Shown one piece after another: positions 1-6,358 of a stretch of 9,332 bases of DNA. Within the stretch, counting starts at the first letter, position 1. Every line of letters begins with the position of its first letter. Source of the stretch: Chloroflexota bacterium (lineage in GTDB: Bacteria > Chloroflexota > Ktedonobacteria > Ktedonobacterales > Ktedonobacteraceae); assembly GCA_005881495.1 (NCBI GenBank), contig VBHI01000027.1, forward strand, positions 1 to 9,332, in the 5' to 3' direction. The translations under genes and the position numbers were made by a program. The notes below the pieces were generated by a model that saw only the letters and a list, made by a program, of their open reading frames with translations, ran no database searches and had not been told where the DNA came from.

Positions 1-1
1 A

Positions 2-409
2 TATTCCACCGAGCACATCGAAGCATACTCAGCATATACAGCGGTTCGGAGCGGCAAGGCAGGCATGCACTTCGAGCAAGCTCCTGAACTTGAAACCTAC
101 TACCTGCAATGTATCCGCGATTCGGTCGACGAATTACTGCGCGTTGAGCAGTTGGACATGGCTCAGGTCAAAGTGATACTTCCGCCGCAAATCTCTGCGG
201 TATTCATTACTGCGTTGAGTGACACAATGAATATCAATAGAGACAAGTTTGTGGATGTATCCCACAAAGACGGTGACCTTTTTACTTCGTCATTGGCCTA
301 TACACTGCAGTATGTTCGCAAGCAACGCCTGGTGGAGCCAGGAGATATCGGGTTGATCATCAGCGTTGGTGCAGGCGTACAAGTAGGTTGCGCTACCTAC
401 TACTTCTAA
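2..409 (+). CDS. KAS III-like acyltransferase, C-terminal part (5' end outside window)
   Basis: The frame is open from the window edge, so only the C-terminal third or so of a thiolase-fold protein is present. The end of the protein (nt 350-406) shows the glycine-rich GAG...G strand that closes 3-oxoacyl-ACP synthase III (FabH) proteins. The family condenses an acyl-CoA with malonyl-ACP, or, in some members, transfers acyl groups to an alcohol or amine. The FabH HQAN histidine motif reads P-P-Q-I-S here (nt 182-196). The region of the FabH asparagine reads S-H-K-D-G-D (nt 260-277), giving an H-x-D pair as recalled for the acyltransferase CerJ (Cys-His-Asp). A transferase rather than a chain-starting condensing enzyme is therefore plausible (inference). 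The active-site cysteine lies upstream and cannot be checked. It is likely first in an operon with the SDR and glycosyltransferase downstream. Confidence 0.8.
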   Translation, partial: YSTEHIEAYSAYTAVRSGKAGMHFEQAPELETYYLQCIRDSVDELLRVEQLDMAQVKVILPPQISAVFITALSDTMNINRDKFVDVSHKDGDLFTSSLAYTLQYVRKQRLVEPGDIGLIISVGAGVQVGCATYYF

Positions 410-445
410 GGTGTCTGGGACGACCCGTGAGCAGGATGATTGGAA

Positions 446-589
446 ATGGCAGAGTTTGATGGCGCATGGAAGCTACCTTTGACGCCTACCCCTGGATATG
501 TCGCCGCTCTTGCTGCACAAGACCAGGTGACTATCAGGATTGCTCCTCCACGCCTTGTATACTGGCAAGGGGTATCGCCCGAGAATTGA
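446..589 (+). CDS. possible small protein, 47 residues, unknown
   Basis: An ATG-to-TGA frame encodes 47 residues between the KAS III-like gene (36 bases upstream) and the SDR (17 bases downstream). An AGGA at 433-436 lies 9 bases before the ATG, a passable but weak ribosome site. The predicted protein is proline-rich at both ends with no clear signal peptide or membrane span, and I recognise no family. Its position inside a tightly spaced co-directional run favours a real gene. It could equally be filler between two operon genes or the remnant of a longer frame. Nothing in the sequence assigns a function. Confidence 0.3.
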   Translation: MAEFDGAWKLPLTPTPGYVAALAAQDQVTIRIAPPRLVYWQGVSPEN

Positions 590-606
590 ACAGCGCGAGG
601 TAATCT

Positions 607-1446
607 ATGAAGATGGAAAGATTAAGGAAGAGCAGTGCAAGGCCGCAAACGCTGGAGGGCGAGATTGCTATTGTGACAGGTGCCAATTCGGGTATTGGGG
701 CGGTCACGGCGAAGGAGTTTGCCTGGCGCGGGGCAAAAGTGGTGCTGGCAGCACGCCGAGTGAACGAACTGGAGGCTCAGGCAAAAGCCATTACCGAGGC
801 GGGTTATTGTGCTGTTGCCATTCCCACAGATGTTACAGATCTCACACAGATAAAGCAACTGACAGAGCGCACAACAGAGCTGTTCGGACGGGTGGATGTG
901 CTAGTGAACAATGCGGGAATAGCCTGGCGAGAGTCGTACATGGACAACTCAATAGAACAGATCGAGCAAATTATCAATGTGAATTTGCTCAGTACTATCC
1001 TGTTGACACACGTGGTACTCCCAGGCATGTTGGAGCGGCATCACGGCTCTCTGATCTTCGTGGCTTCTGTGGCGGCTCATATCGCTGTAGACCCCCTTTA
1101 TTGCGCAACCAAGTCTGGTGTGCGAGGTTTCGCGCTTGCGTTGCGTCGCGAGTTAGCAAACACTGGTGTCTCAGTCTCCGTTGTCTCACCAGGATTTGTC
1201 CACACTCCAATGAACAGCCACATGCGGATGCCTATGCCAGGTCCAGAACCGGTAGCGAGGGCAATTGCTGATCTGGCAACCCATCCGCGGCGCGAAGTGG
1301 TCGTTCCGGGCTTCTACCGTCCAATCATAGAGGGCGAGCGTCTCTTCCCCTCGATAGCAGACCGTCTTATAAGGCGGCTCCGTCCGCACGTCATTGCACC
1401 AACTCGATCGCCAAAACCTGCGGATTTGCCCATAAGGTCAAAGTAG
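607..1446 (+). CDS. short-chain dehydrogenase/reductase (classical SDR)
   Basis: A 279-residue NAD(P)-dependent oxidoreductase of the classical SDR family, which interconverts alcohols and ketones on a Rossmann fold. All signature elements are present: the nucleotide-binding TGANSGIG at residues 24-31, NNAG at 101-104, the tetrad Asn at 126, catalytic Ser154, and Y-C-A-T-K at 165-169 supplying Tyr165 and Lys169. Two arginines at 50-51 (A-A-R-R) after beta-2 suggest NADP(H) preference, as this position often does in the family. The C-terminal 60 residues extend past the usual core and are basic. The ATG has a GCGAGG ribosome site about 7 bases upstream. Long frames in other phases across this gene are shadows. 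The substrate is unknown. The flanking acyltransferase and glycosyltransferase suggest a tailoring step on a lipid or secondary metabolite. Confidence 0.93.
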   Translation: MKMERLRKSSARPQTLEGEIAIVTGANSGIGAVTAKEFAWRGAKVVLAARRVNELEAQAKAITEAGYCAVAIPTDVTDLTQIKQLTERTTELFGRVDVLVNNAGIAWRESYMDNSIEQIEQIINVNLLSTILLTHVVLPGMLERHHGSLIFVASVAAHIAVDPLYCATKSGVRGFALALRRELANTGVSVSVVSPGFVHTPMNSHMRMPMPGPEPVARAIADLATHPRREVVVPGFYRPIIEGERLFPSIADRLIRRLRPHVIAPTRSPKPADLPIRSK

Positions 1447-1465
1447 CAATCCCTCTTGGGGATTG
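1447..1465 (+). terminator. small hairpin after the SDR gene (weak attenuator candidate)
   Basis: A perfect 7-bp stem (CAATCCC at 1447-1453 with GGGATTG at 1459-1465) and a 5-base loop begin directly after the SDR stop codon. Only a short mixed tract (CCTTTC) follows, so a full intrinsic terminator is unlikely. A processing, stability or attenuation role between SDR and glycosyltransferase is possible. Confidence 0.3.
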
Positions 1466-1490
1466 ATCCTTTCATGCTGGAGGAGCAACA

Positions 1491-2624
1491 GTGGAAACCA
1501 CGAAGCCGACCATTTTGATTCTCACCGCTCTGACCGGTGGAGGCCACTTGAGTCTTGCCCTGGCCTTGCAGGATATCCTGAGTGAGGACTACGAAACGCA
1601 CATTGTGGATCCACAACCCGGCATCTTTCGTCAGTATTACACCTTCGCGGGTCGGCATTCTTTAAGACTCTGGGGATTAGGATACAAGCATAGTGATAAT
1701 GAGAAGGCCGCGTTACGGTTACACAAAACGCTGACCTTGCTCGTCCAGCAACGCCTGTACAGACTCACGGAACTTATGAAACCTCGGCTTATCATAACGA
1801 CACATACTCTGGTGTCGTATGAGATTGCTCACGTGCTTGAGCAGCAACGCGCAATCACTCCACTCGTGTTTCAGTTCAGCGAACTAGAGGAGGTTCATGC
1901 TACGTGGTTAACGGTGAAGAACGCGGATGCCTACCTTGTCCCAACTCGCGAAATATTTACACAGGCACGAGCACAGGGTATCAATGAAGGCCGTCTGCAT
2001 CTGACCGGCATGCCGGTACGCAGACAGTTTCTAGAGGAATATAAAACAAGCAGAGCCGAAACACTAGCTCGCCTCGGTCTCGACTCTGCAGTGTTCACTA
2101 TTTTTCTCCAGGGAGGCGCAGAAGGAACTGCCGGGCTTGCTTCGATGGTGAAAAGTATTCTGTCAGTGGCTTCGCCTGTACAAATCATCCTGGCCGTGGG
2201 AACGAATAAGCAACTGGCAATGCGCTTTTCAGGCGTTGCTCGCTTGAGAGTGCTGCCTTTTACACAAACCATTGCCCCCTACATGGCTGCGGCAGATGTG
2301 ATCATCGGCAAGGCGGGACCGAATTTCATTGCAGAGGCGATGATACTAGAGAAGCCATTTCTCGCGACGTCCTTCATTCCTGGACAAGAAGCACCTAACC
2401 TTACATTTCTCGAGCGTCACAACCTGGGCTGGGTTTGCCTTGAACCGGTGGCACTGCACCACCTGCTTACCAAATTAGCGAGCGATCCGGCAGTGCTGGC
2501 TGAAAAAGTCAATAGTATTCGTGTGTATCGCGCATGGAATATGCAAGCGAACCAGGGTATTTACCCAGTTATTGCGGAGCTACTAAATAGAACTTCGCAA
2601 AACCTGAGTGCGCAATCACATTGA
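1491..2624 (+). CDS. glycosyltransferase, GT28 / MGDG-synthase (UgtP) type
   Basis: A 377-residue GT-B enzyme that would transfer a sugar from a nucleotide-sugar donor to a lipid or similar acceptor at the inner membrane face. The start is GTG, set by a near-ideal GGAGGAG at 1479-1485, five bases upstream. The N-terminal domain has the glycine loop T-G-G-G-H (residues 15-19) and an H-A-T-W segment (136-139), as in MGDG synthases and diacylglycerol glucosyltransferases. The link between domains carries G-M-P-V-R-R-Q-F (173-180). The donor domain has L-Q-G-G-A-E-G (206-212) and the GT28 signature from A-D-V-I-I-G-K-A-G-P (268-277) to P-G-Q-E-A-P-N (297-303). MurG is less likely, because the N-terminal loop and the context point to the MGDG/UgtP branch. 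Acceptor and sugar are unknown. It lies 44 bases after the SDR and is probably co-transcribed. Confidence 0.88.
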   Translation: METTKPTILILTALTGGGHLSLALALQDILSEDYETHIVDPQPGIFRQYYTFAGRHSLRLWGLGYKHSDNEKAALRLHKTLTLLVQQRLYRLTELMKPRLIITTHTLVSYEIAHVLEQQRAITPLVFQFSELEEVHATWLTVKNADAYLVPTREIFTQARAQGINEGRLHLTGMPVRRQFLEEYKTSRAETLARLGLDSAVFTIFLQGGAEGTAGLASMVKSILSVASPVQIILAVGTNKQLAMRFSGVARLRVLPFTQTIAPYMAAADVIIGKAGPNFIAEAMILEKPFLATSFIPGQEAPNLTFLERHNLGWVCLEPVALHHLLTKLASDPAVLAEKVNSIRVYRAWNMQANQGIYPVIAELLNRTSQNLSAQSH

Positions 2625-2723
2625 AAAGGCTTGTAATGCATATTGCAGTGCTCTGCGGAGTGTCTACTTGACACCTAGCTTCACCCTCTCTTCGGATACG
2701 TATAAAGATGGAGGAGTTCTTGC

Positions 2724-3266
2724 ATGCGTAATGGAAACATACCTGTTTGTCTTTCATTGCTATTTGTCGTCGTGGTATGCACCGCCGCAGGCATTTCACC
2801 ACTGGCAACGCAAAAGGCGCACATCGGCCCCTATCATTTGCTGTTGAGCTTTTATAGCCTACCGCGGACTGAACAACTCCTCAACATGACCATCCAGTCA
2901 ACAACACCTGGTATAAATCTAGGGTTTTCACAGGCAGTCCTCGCCCCGGCTCCTGGCACTGATGCAACCGCCGTACATGTCACGCTCAGTCCCGACAGTG
3001 ACACTCCTGACGTCTACGATGTCAATGTCACACCGCCTATTCGCGGCCTATGGCTGCTTCACATGACAGCAAGCGGCCCCGCTGGCTCCTTTGCCGGTGA
3101 TATCCCAATCGACGTTCTTGGTCCACCCGCCATCCCGGTGTGGCTAGGCTGGCTTATCGGTCTGTCACCGCTTCCATTGCTTATTACTTTCATCCTGGTG
3201 CAGGTGCGTTGGCGCAAGAGATTACGCGAATGGGCACGCCAGGAGAAACCACAACGCTCTTTTTAA
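2724..3266 (+). CDS. secreted beta-domain protein with C-terminal anchor; PmoB-like N-terminal cupredoxin candidate
   Basis: A 180-residue protein with a strong ribosome site (GGAGGAG at 2710-2716, spacer 7). Residues 6-24 form a signal peptide or signal anchor, about 31-137 a beta-rich extracytoplasmic domain, 138-161 a membrane helix, and then a basic cytoplasmic tail (RWRKRLRE). The general layout fits YtkA/FixH-like small copper-related proteins. More specifically, a His at residue 33 follows an Ala near the likely cleavage zone, and residues 108-113 read G-L-W-L-L-H. As I recall, mature PmoB starts with a copper-binding His and has G-D-W-H-V-H. Two of the three CuB-type ligands would then be kept. 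The preferred cleavage site is uncertain (after A22 is also reasonable), and the G-x-W pattern occurs in YtkA too. It lies 27 bases before the PmoC-like gene, which supports a shared complex. Confidence 0.75.
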   Translation: MRNGNIPVCLSLLFVVVVCTAAGISPLATQKAHIGPYHLLLSFYSLPRTEQLLNMTIQSTTPGINLGFSQAVLAPAPGTDATAVHVTLSPDSDTPDVYDVNVTPPIRGLWLLHMTASGPAGSFAGDIPIDVLGPPAIPVWLGWLIGLSPLPLLITFILVQVRWRKRLREWARQEKPQRSF

Positions 3267-3279
3267 TACTATTGGTTGA

Positions 3280-3286
3280 AGGAGGG
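3280..3286 (+). promoter_or_regulatory. ribosome binding site that fixes the start of the PmoC-like gene
   Basis: AGGAGGG lies seven bases before the ATG at 3294. A TTG at 3276 would put this site inside the coding sequence and has no ribosome site of its own, so the ATG is the better start. Confidence 0.8.
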
Positions 3287-3293
3287 AATTCCC

Positions 3294-4526
3294 ATGGCAC
3301 GTGCCATCGCTCAGACAAATGGAAAGAGAGCCTCTCACAAGTCAGCATCGATGCGGCCCGATCTTACAGAGCGTAGAATCCGCCAGGTCAGTGCCTGGAT
3401 GGTGCTCTGCCTGCTGCTGATAGCGGAATTCGGTTTGGCATGGGATCGGCGATGGCATGACATGGTTGGGCGCGATCAATTCTGGATTCCGCCGCACATC
3501 ATGATGTATACAGGTGTAGCCGGTGCAGGGTTGATTGCCTTGTGTGTGGTGCTGGTAGAGACACTGCGCTACTTTCAGAAGAAAGCGGGGGTGAACGATA
3601 GCTCAACCGTCAATATCCTCTGGTTCTTCCATGCGCCTCTTGGTTTCATCCTTTTGGGTTTTGGCATGCTCATCGACGCAGTAGCCGCGCCTCTCGATAA
3701 CTACTGGCACGTATTGTATGGAGTTGATGTCACGTTTTGGGCTCCATTCCATCTCATGGGACATCTTGGCGCGATTATAGGAGTGCTAGGCATCATTTAT
3801 GCCTTCGCGTCGGAAGCAGCCTATGAACGACAAGTGGAGCATCCATCTCCCCGCCTACTCGGTCTCAATGGACCTGAGTGGGGAATCGTTGTGCTACTCG
3901 CAGCGTTCCAGGAAGTACTTTTACCGGCATTGACAGCATTCATCCCCATCGTGCTTGGCCCAGTACAGCTTATAACCTACCCGCTCATCCTGGTCCTTGC
4001 GGCGAGTCTCTTCCCCATCAGCTTGTATTTGTGTATCCGCAAACCAGGCATAACACTGCTGATGATCTTGATCCTCTGGCCTTTGTCATTGGCAACGGAG
4101 ACCCTTACCCCCCTTGCGCTACGTTTCATGGTAGCGAGGCTTGGACTCACCTATCGCCTGGGGCACGAGCCTGTGTTCGACGTGACAATTGCCATGTTGC
4201 CGCTCATCTATCTGATATGTGCCTTGATGGTGGAAGCGGCGGCCTCCTGGCAACGTCGATCTGGCGAGGCAAGGAATGACGAGTTGCGAGGAATGTGGCT
4301 TTTAGGTGTTCTGATGGCGGTGCCTGCGGTGCTGATCCCTCCAGGTATTGCGCATGCTTTCAGCCTGTTGGCTCCTGCCATCCCACTACCGCCAGACGTG
4401 GTTCATGTGCTTGAACCCGGCTGGTTAGCCATGCTGCTCACATTGCCGATAGCGATGCTGGTGGGAGCAATTATGGCTTCTCTGGGCGCTGTTTTCGGGG
4501 ATATCTGGCACTGGAATAAACGATGA
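3294..4526 (+). CDS. ten-helix membrane protein with two PmoC/AmoC-like copper-site motifs
   Basis: A 410-residue integral membrane protein. Hydrophobic segments lie at roughly 33-49, 69-90, 109-130, 155-172, 196-220, 224-246, 253-275, 296-318, 334-357 and 375-399. Basic loops (N-terminus, 91-99, 173-188, 248-250, 319-333, C-terminus) place both ends in the cytoplasm. Two motifs sit on the outer face. The first is D51-x3-H55-x12-H68, with W54, R60, D61 and P66. The second is D135-x3-H139-x13-H153, with W138, F148 and A-P-F-H at 150-153. These match, in order and spacing, the PmoC CuC ligands (D156, H160, H173) and CuD ligands (N227, H231, H245) as I recall them. The flanks W-H..V.R-D....P.H and F.A-P-x-H also match. 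It is longer than PmoC (about 260-290 residues): the last 200 residues add about six helices of unknown origin. Family assignment is inference; an oxidase, copper carrier or assembly protein remains possible. Confidence 0.8.
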   Translation: MARAIAQTNGKRASHKSASMRPDLTERRIRQVSAWMVLCLLLIAEFGLAWDRRWHDMVGRDQFWIPPHIMMYTGVAGAGLIALCVVLVETLRYFQKKAGVNDSSTVNILWFFHAPLGFILLGFGMLIDAVAAPLDNYWHVLYGVDVTFWAPFHLMGHLGAIIGVLGIIYAFASEAAYERQVEHPSPRLLGLNGPEWGIVVLLAAFQEVLLPALTAFIPIVLGPVQLITYPLILVLAASLFPISLYLCIRKPGITLLMILILWPLSLATETLTPLALRFMVARLGLTYRLGHEPVFDVTIAMLPLIYLICALMVEAAASWQRRSGEARNDELRGMWLLGVLMAVPAVLIPPGIAHAFSLLAPAIPLPPDVVHVLEPGWLAMLLTLPIAMLVGAIMASLGAVFGDIWHWNKR

Positions 4527-4711
4527 GTAGTACATTAAAATTCCAGCGATGCATGCAGGACAGCGCAGCTGATCTGCAATGTGCTCCTCTCCCTGACGAG
4601 TCGGTGTCTTTCACAAAGCCCCCTTTCCATCCTCACATTCACAGAGCACATGCCTCCCTGATGGTTGGATGGTATAGTGGAGGAGTGTCTGGAATATCAG
4701 CCACATGTTAG
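4523..4711 (+). CDS. possible 62-residue protein overlapping the PmoC-like gene
   Basis: The ATG at 4523 overlaps the preceding stop in an ATGA arrangement, typical of translational coupling. The 62-residue product has no membrane span and no family I recognise. It does contain a histidine-rich patch around residues 36-43 (H-P-H-I-H-R-A-H), which would suit metal binding next to a putative copper protein. No independent ribosome site is present and the residue composition is unremarkable, so this may simply be chance read-out of intergenic sequence. Confidence 0.25.
   Translation: MSSTLKFQRCMQDSAADLQCAPLPDESVSFTKPPFHPHIHRAHASLMVGWYSGGVSGISATC
4670..4678 (+). promoter_or_regulatory. extended -10 promoter candidate
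   Basis: TGG-TATAGT forms an extended -10 element (TGn plus five of six TATAAT positions) with no good -35 box. It lies about 53 bases before an ATG at 4731 that has GGAG at 4717-4720. It would drive rightward transcription into the cut-off frame described next. Confidence 0.3.
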
Positions 4712-4730
4712 CCATTGGAGACAAATTCGC

Positions 4731-4799
4731 ATGCAAGAAACAAACCCATCGGCTTTTGCCAATACAGAGACGGTGCCGACAGGCGAGCATTTCGTGAGA
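4731..4799 (+). pseudogene. possible 5' stub of a truncated gene
   Basis: From the ATG at 4731 about 23 to 25 codons run rightward before the 3' end of the reverse-strand glycosidase begins at 4800. Beyond that point the same frame is only the antisense of the glycosidase, to a stop at 4952. With a -10-like site and a GGAG upstream, the stub looks like the beginning of a gene whose remainder was replaced. The short hydrophilic peptide (M-Q-E-T-N-P-S-A-F...) gives no family, and chance is a real alternative. Confidence 0.2.
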
Positions 4800-6284
4800 T
4801 CATGGACTGACCAGAAAGGATGTGATGTCGATGAAGGAGCCACCTTCCTTCGCGTTGGAGATGCCTGGCTCGATCTGGATCGTATGCCTGCCCGCGGTCG
4901 GCCACCGCCAGGCGAACAGCACAGTGTTTGGAATGCGGATGCCGGGGCTTGACTTGTTCTGCCATATCCCTGTCGTGTCAACAGTCTCTGTGCCGTCAAT
5001 GTAGACGCGGGCGTGACCGTCTTGGCAGCAGTGCTCACCCAGAGTGCCGATCAGTGCGATACCCGTCCCTGTGAAGGTAATGGACGCAGGCAGCGATGCT
5101 GTGGTGATCGAGCTGGGGTGGCTTGTGGCATTGACCCAGGCCGTGGTCGTTGCGGGGGTTCCGGTCGGATGTATCCCGGCTGCGGCGACGGCAAGCGCAT
5201 AGCCACCGTTGGACTGCCATTCGCTGCTGGTTCCCGCCTGCGGCGGGCCATCGAAGAAGCGACTATACGCCCCATTCGCCTTCAGCGAGGACGCGGAGGC
5301 TGAGGCAGCAGTCAGGATCCACGTCTTGGCAAAGGCCTGGTTCAGTTCAATCGCCACGTCGTACATCGCCTCGATCAGCGGTTCGACGATATCATTCTCG
5401 GCCTGTAGGTCGGCAAAGACGCCGTTTGCGTCCGCAAGATGGTTGGCAACCGCCTGGGCCGTGGCGATCGCCTCATCGCGATAGGTCGTGTCGCCGGTAT
5501 CCCTAGCAAGCGTCAAGCCGTTGTAAATCATGTTCCCATTGACCGAGGCAAAGAAGCGGCCCGGTTTCTGCTGACAGGTTGTGCCGTTGTCGAACACGTA
5601 GACGCTGTATAAGGGCAGGTTCGCATCCAGGAAATAGTGACGAACCGCAGCATATTCGGCCTTGGCCTTGGTGAGGTAGGAATCGTTGTTGGTGTAGCGA
5701 TACAGCAGAAGCGCAGCCTTGATGTAATTCGAGTCGGTCTCCAGTGTCTTCAACTGGTTCACGCCGCCGCCCGGCTGCTGGTAATGGATACTCGGGCAAG
5801 CGCCGAACAAGTAGACGGAGGGACCGGCGCTGTCGACGACGTTGAAAGCGGCTTGTTCCTTGGCAAGAATGTTTGCATTATTCAGGCCTGTCACTTCGTA
5901 TTCGCGGCCCAGTGCGATCGAATCCCAAAGCGGCACGTCGCTCCACTGACCACAGCCATGAGGAGTCTGGCATGGGGTCTGGTAGGACGGCGCCGTCGAT
6001 GCCAGGGATTGCAGGTAAGAAACAACGCTGGGATCGTGATGATTGATTTTCCAGCGGAAGAAGAGCGTATACGTGAGCGAGTCAGCTCCCCAGTCGACGT
6101 TTCCGGCGCCGCAACCGGACAAACAGCCTTTCCAACGCCCATTGGTATAGAAGTCATTGATCATATTCGTGATCGCCTGGCTGCCATAGTCTGCATAGGT
6201 CGAGGCGCTTTGGACCTGAGCAAGTTGATAGGCCACGGTTGCGAGGCATATGCAAACGGCAAGTACGGCTAGGAGTGCTTTCAT
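4800..6284 (-). CDS. secreted GH76-like glycoside hydrolase with C-terminal beta-sandwich module
   Basis: A 494-residue exported protein. The signal peptide spans residues 1 to about 27 (hydrophobic 3-20, small residues S-A at 26-27). The start ATG is supported by GGAAG seven bases upstream. Residues 30-370 show the repeated helical hairpins of an (alpha/alpha)6 barrel, with GH76-like patterns L-W-D-S-I-A-L-G-R-E-Y-E-V-T-G (119-133), N-Y-I-K-A-A-L-L-L-Y (186-195) and N-G-N-M-I-Y-N-G-L-T-L-A (249-260). GH76 enzymes cleave alpha-1,6-mannan. The usual catalytic Asp-Asp pair reads W114-S115-D116 here, so the first Asp is missing and activity is uncertain. Residues about 380-494 form a separate beta-rich module (A-R-V-Y-I-D-G at 425-431, G-R-H-T-I-Q-I at 465-471), common as a carbohydrate-binding or lectin-like appendage. 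It runs opposite to its neighbours and is GC-rich (39 of 60 bases at 5401-5460), suggesting separate origin. Confidence 0.85.
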   Translation of the reverse strand: MKALLAVLAVCICLATVAYQLAQVQSASTYADYGSQAITNMINDFYTNGRWKGCLSGCGAGNVDWGADSLTYTLFFRWKINHHDPSVVSYLQSLASTAPSYQTPCQTPHGCGQWSDVPLWDSIALGREYEVTGLNNANILAKEQAAFNVVDSAGPSVYLFGACPSIHYQQPGGGVNQLKTLETDSNYIKAALLLYRYTNNDSYLTKAKAEYAAVRHYFLDANLPLYSVYVFDNGTTCQQKPGRFFASVNGNMIYNGLTLARDTGDTTYRDEAIATAQAVANHLADANGVFADLQAENDIVEPLIEAMYDVAIELNQAFAKTWILTAASASASSLKANGAYSRFFDGPPQAGTSSEWQSNGGYALAVAAAGIHPTGTPATTTAWVNATSHPSSITTASLPASITFTGTGIALIGTLGEHCCQDGHARVYIDGTETVDTTGIWQNKSSPGIRIPNTVLFAWRWPTAGRHTIQIEPGISNAKEGGSFIDITSFLVSP

Positions 6285-6358
6285 CGGTTTACTTCCAATC
6301 CCAAGTTGGCCCAGTGGACGTTGCGCTTCGAGAGTGGTTTGAAATTCTGTTAGGTTGA

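Noticed and set aside
540..1271. 243-codon open frame on the + strand overlapping the SDR
   Set aside because: The translation is Cys/Arg-rich and low in hydrophobic structure, while the frame starting at 607 has every SDR motif. It is a shadow.
2668..2706. TTGACA at 2668 and TATAAA at 2701 before the PmoB-like gene
   Set aside because: Each resembles a promoter box but they are 27 bp apart, and neither has a good partner at 16-18 bp, so I do not call a promoter.
3276..3293. TTG start at 3276 for the ten-helix protein
   Set aside because: It would place the AGGAGGG ribosome site inside the gene; the ATG at 3294 is correctly spaced.
5637..6272. 211-codon frame on the + strand opposite the glycosidase
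   Set aside because: Antisense of a gene with a signal peptide, ribosome site and recognisable (alpha/alpha)6 patterns; no family resemblance on this strand.
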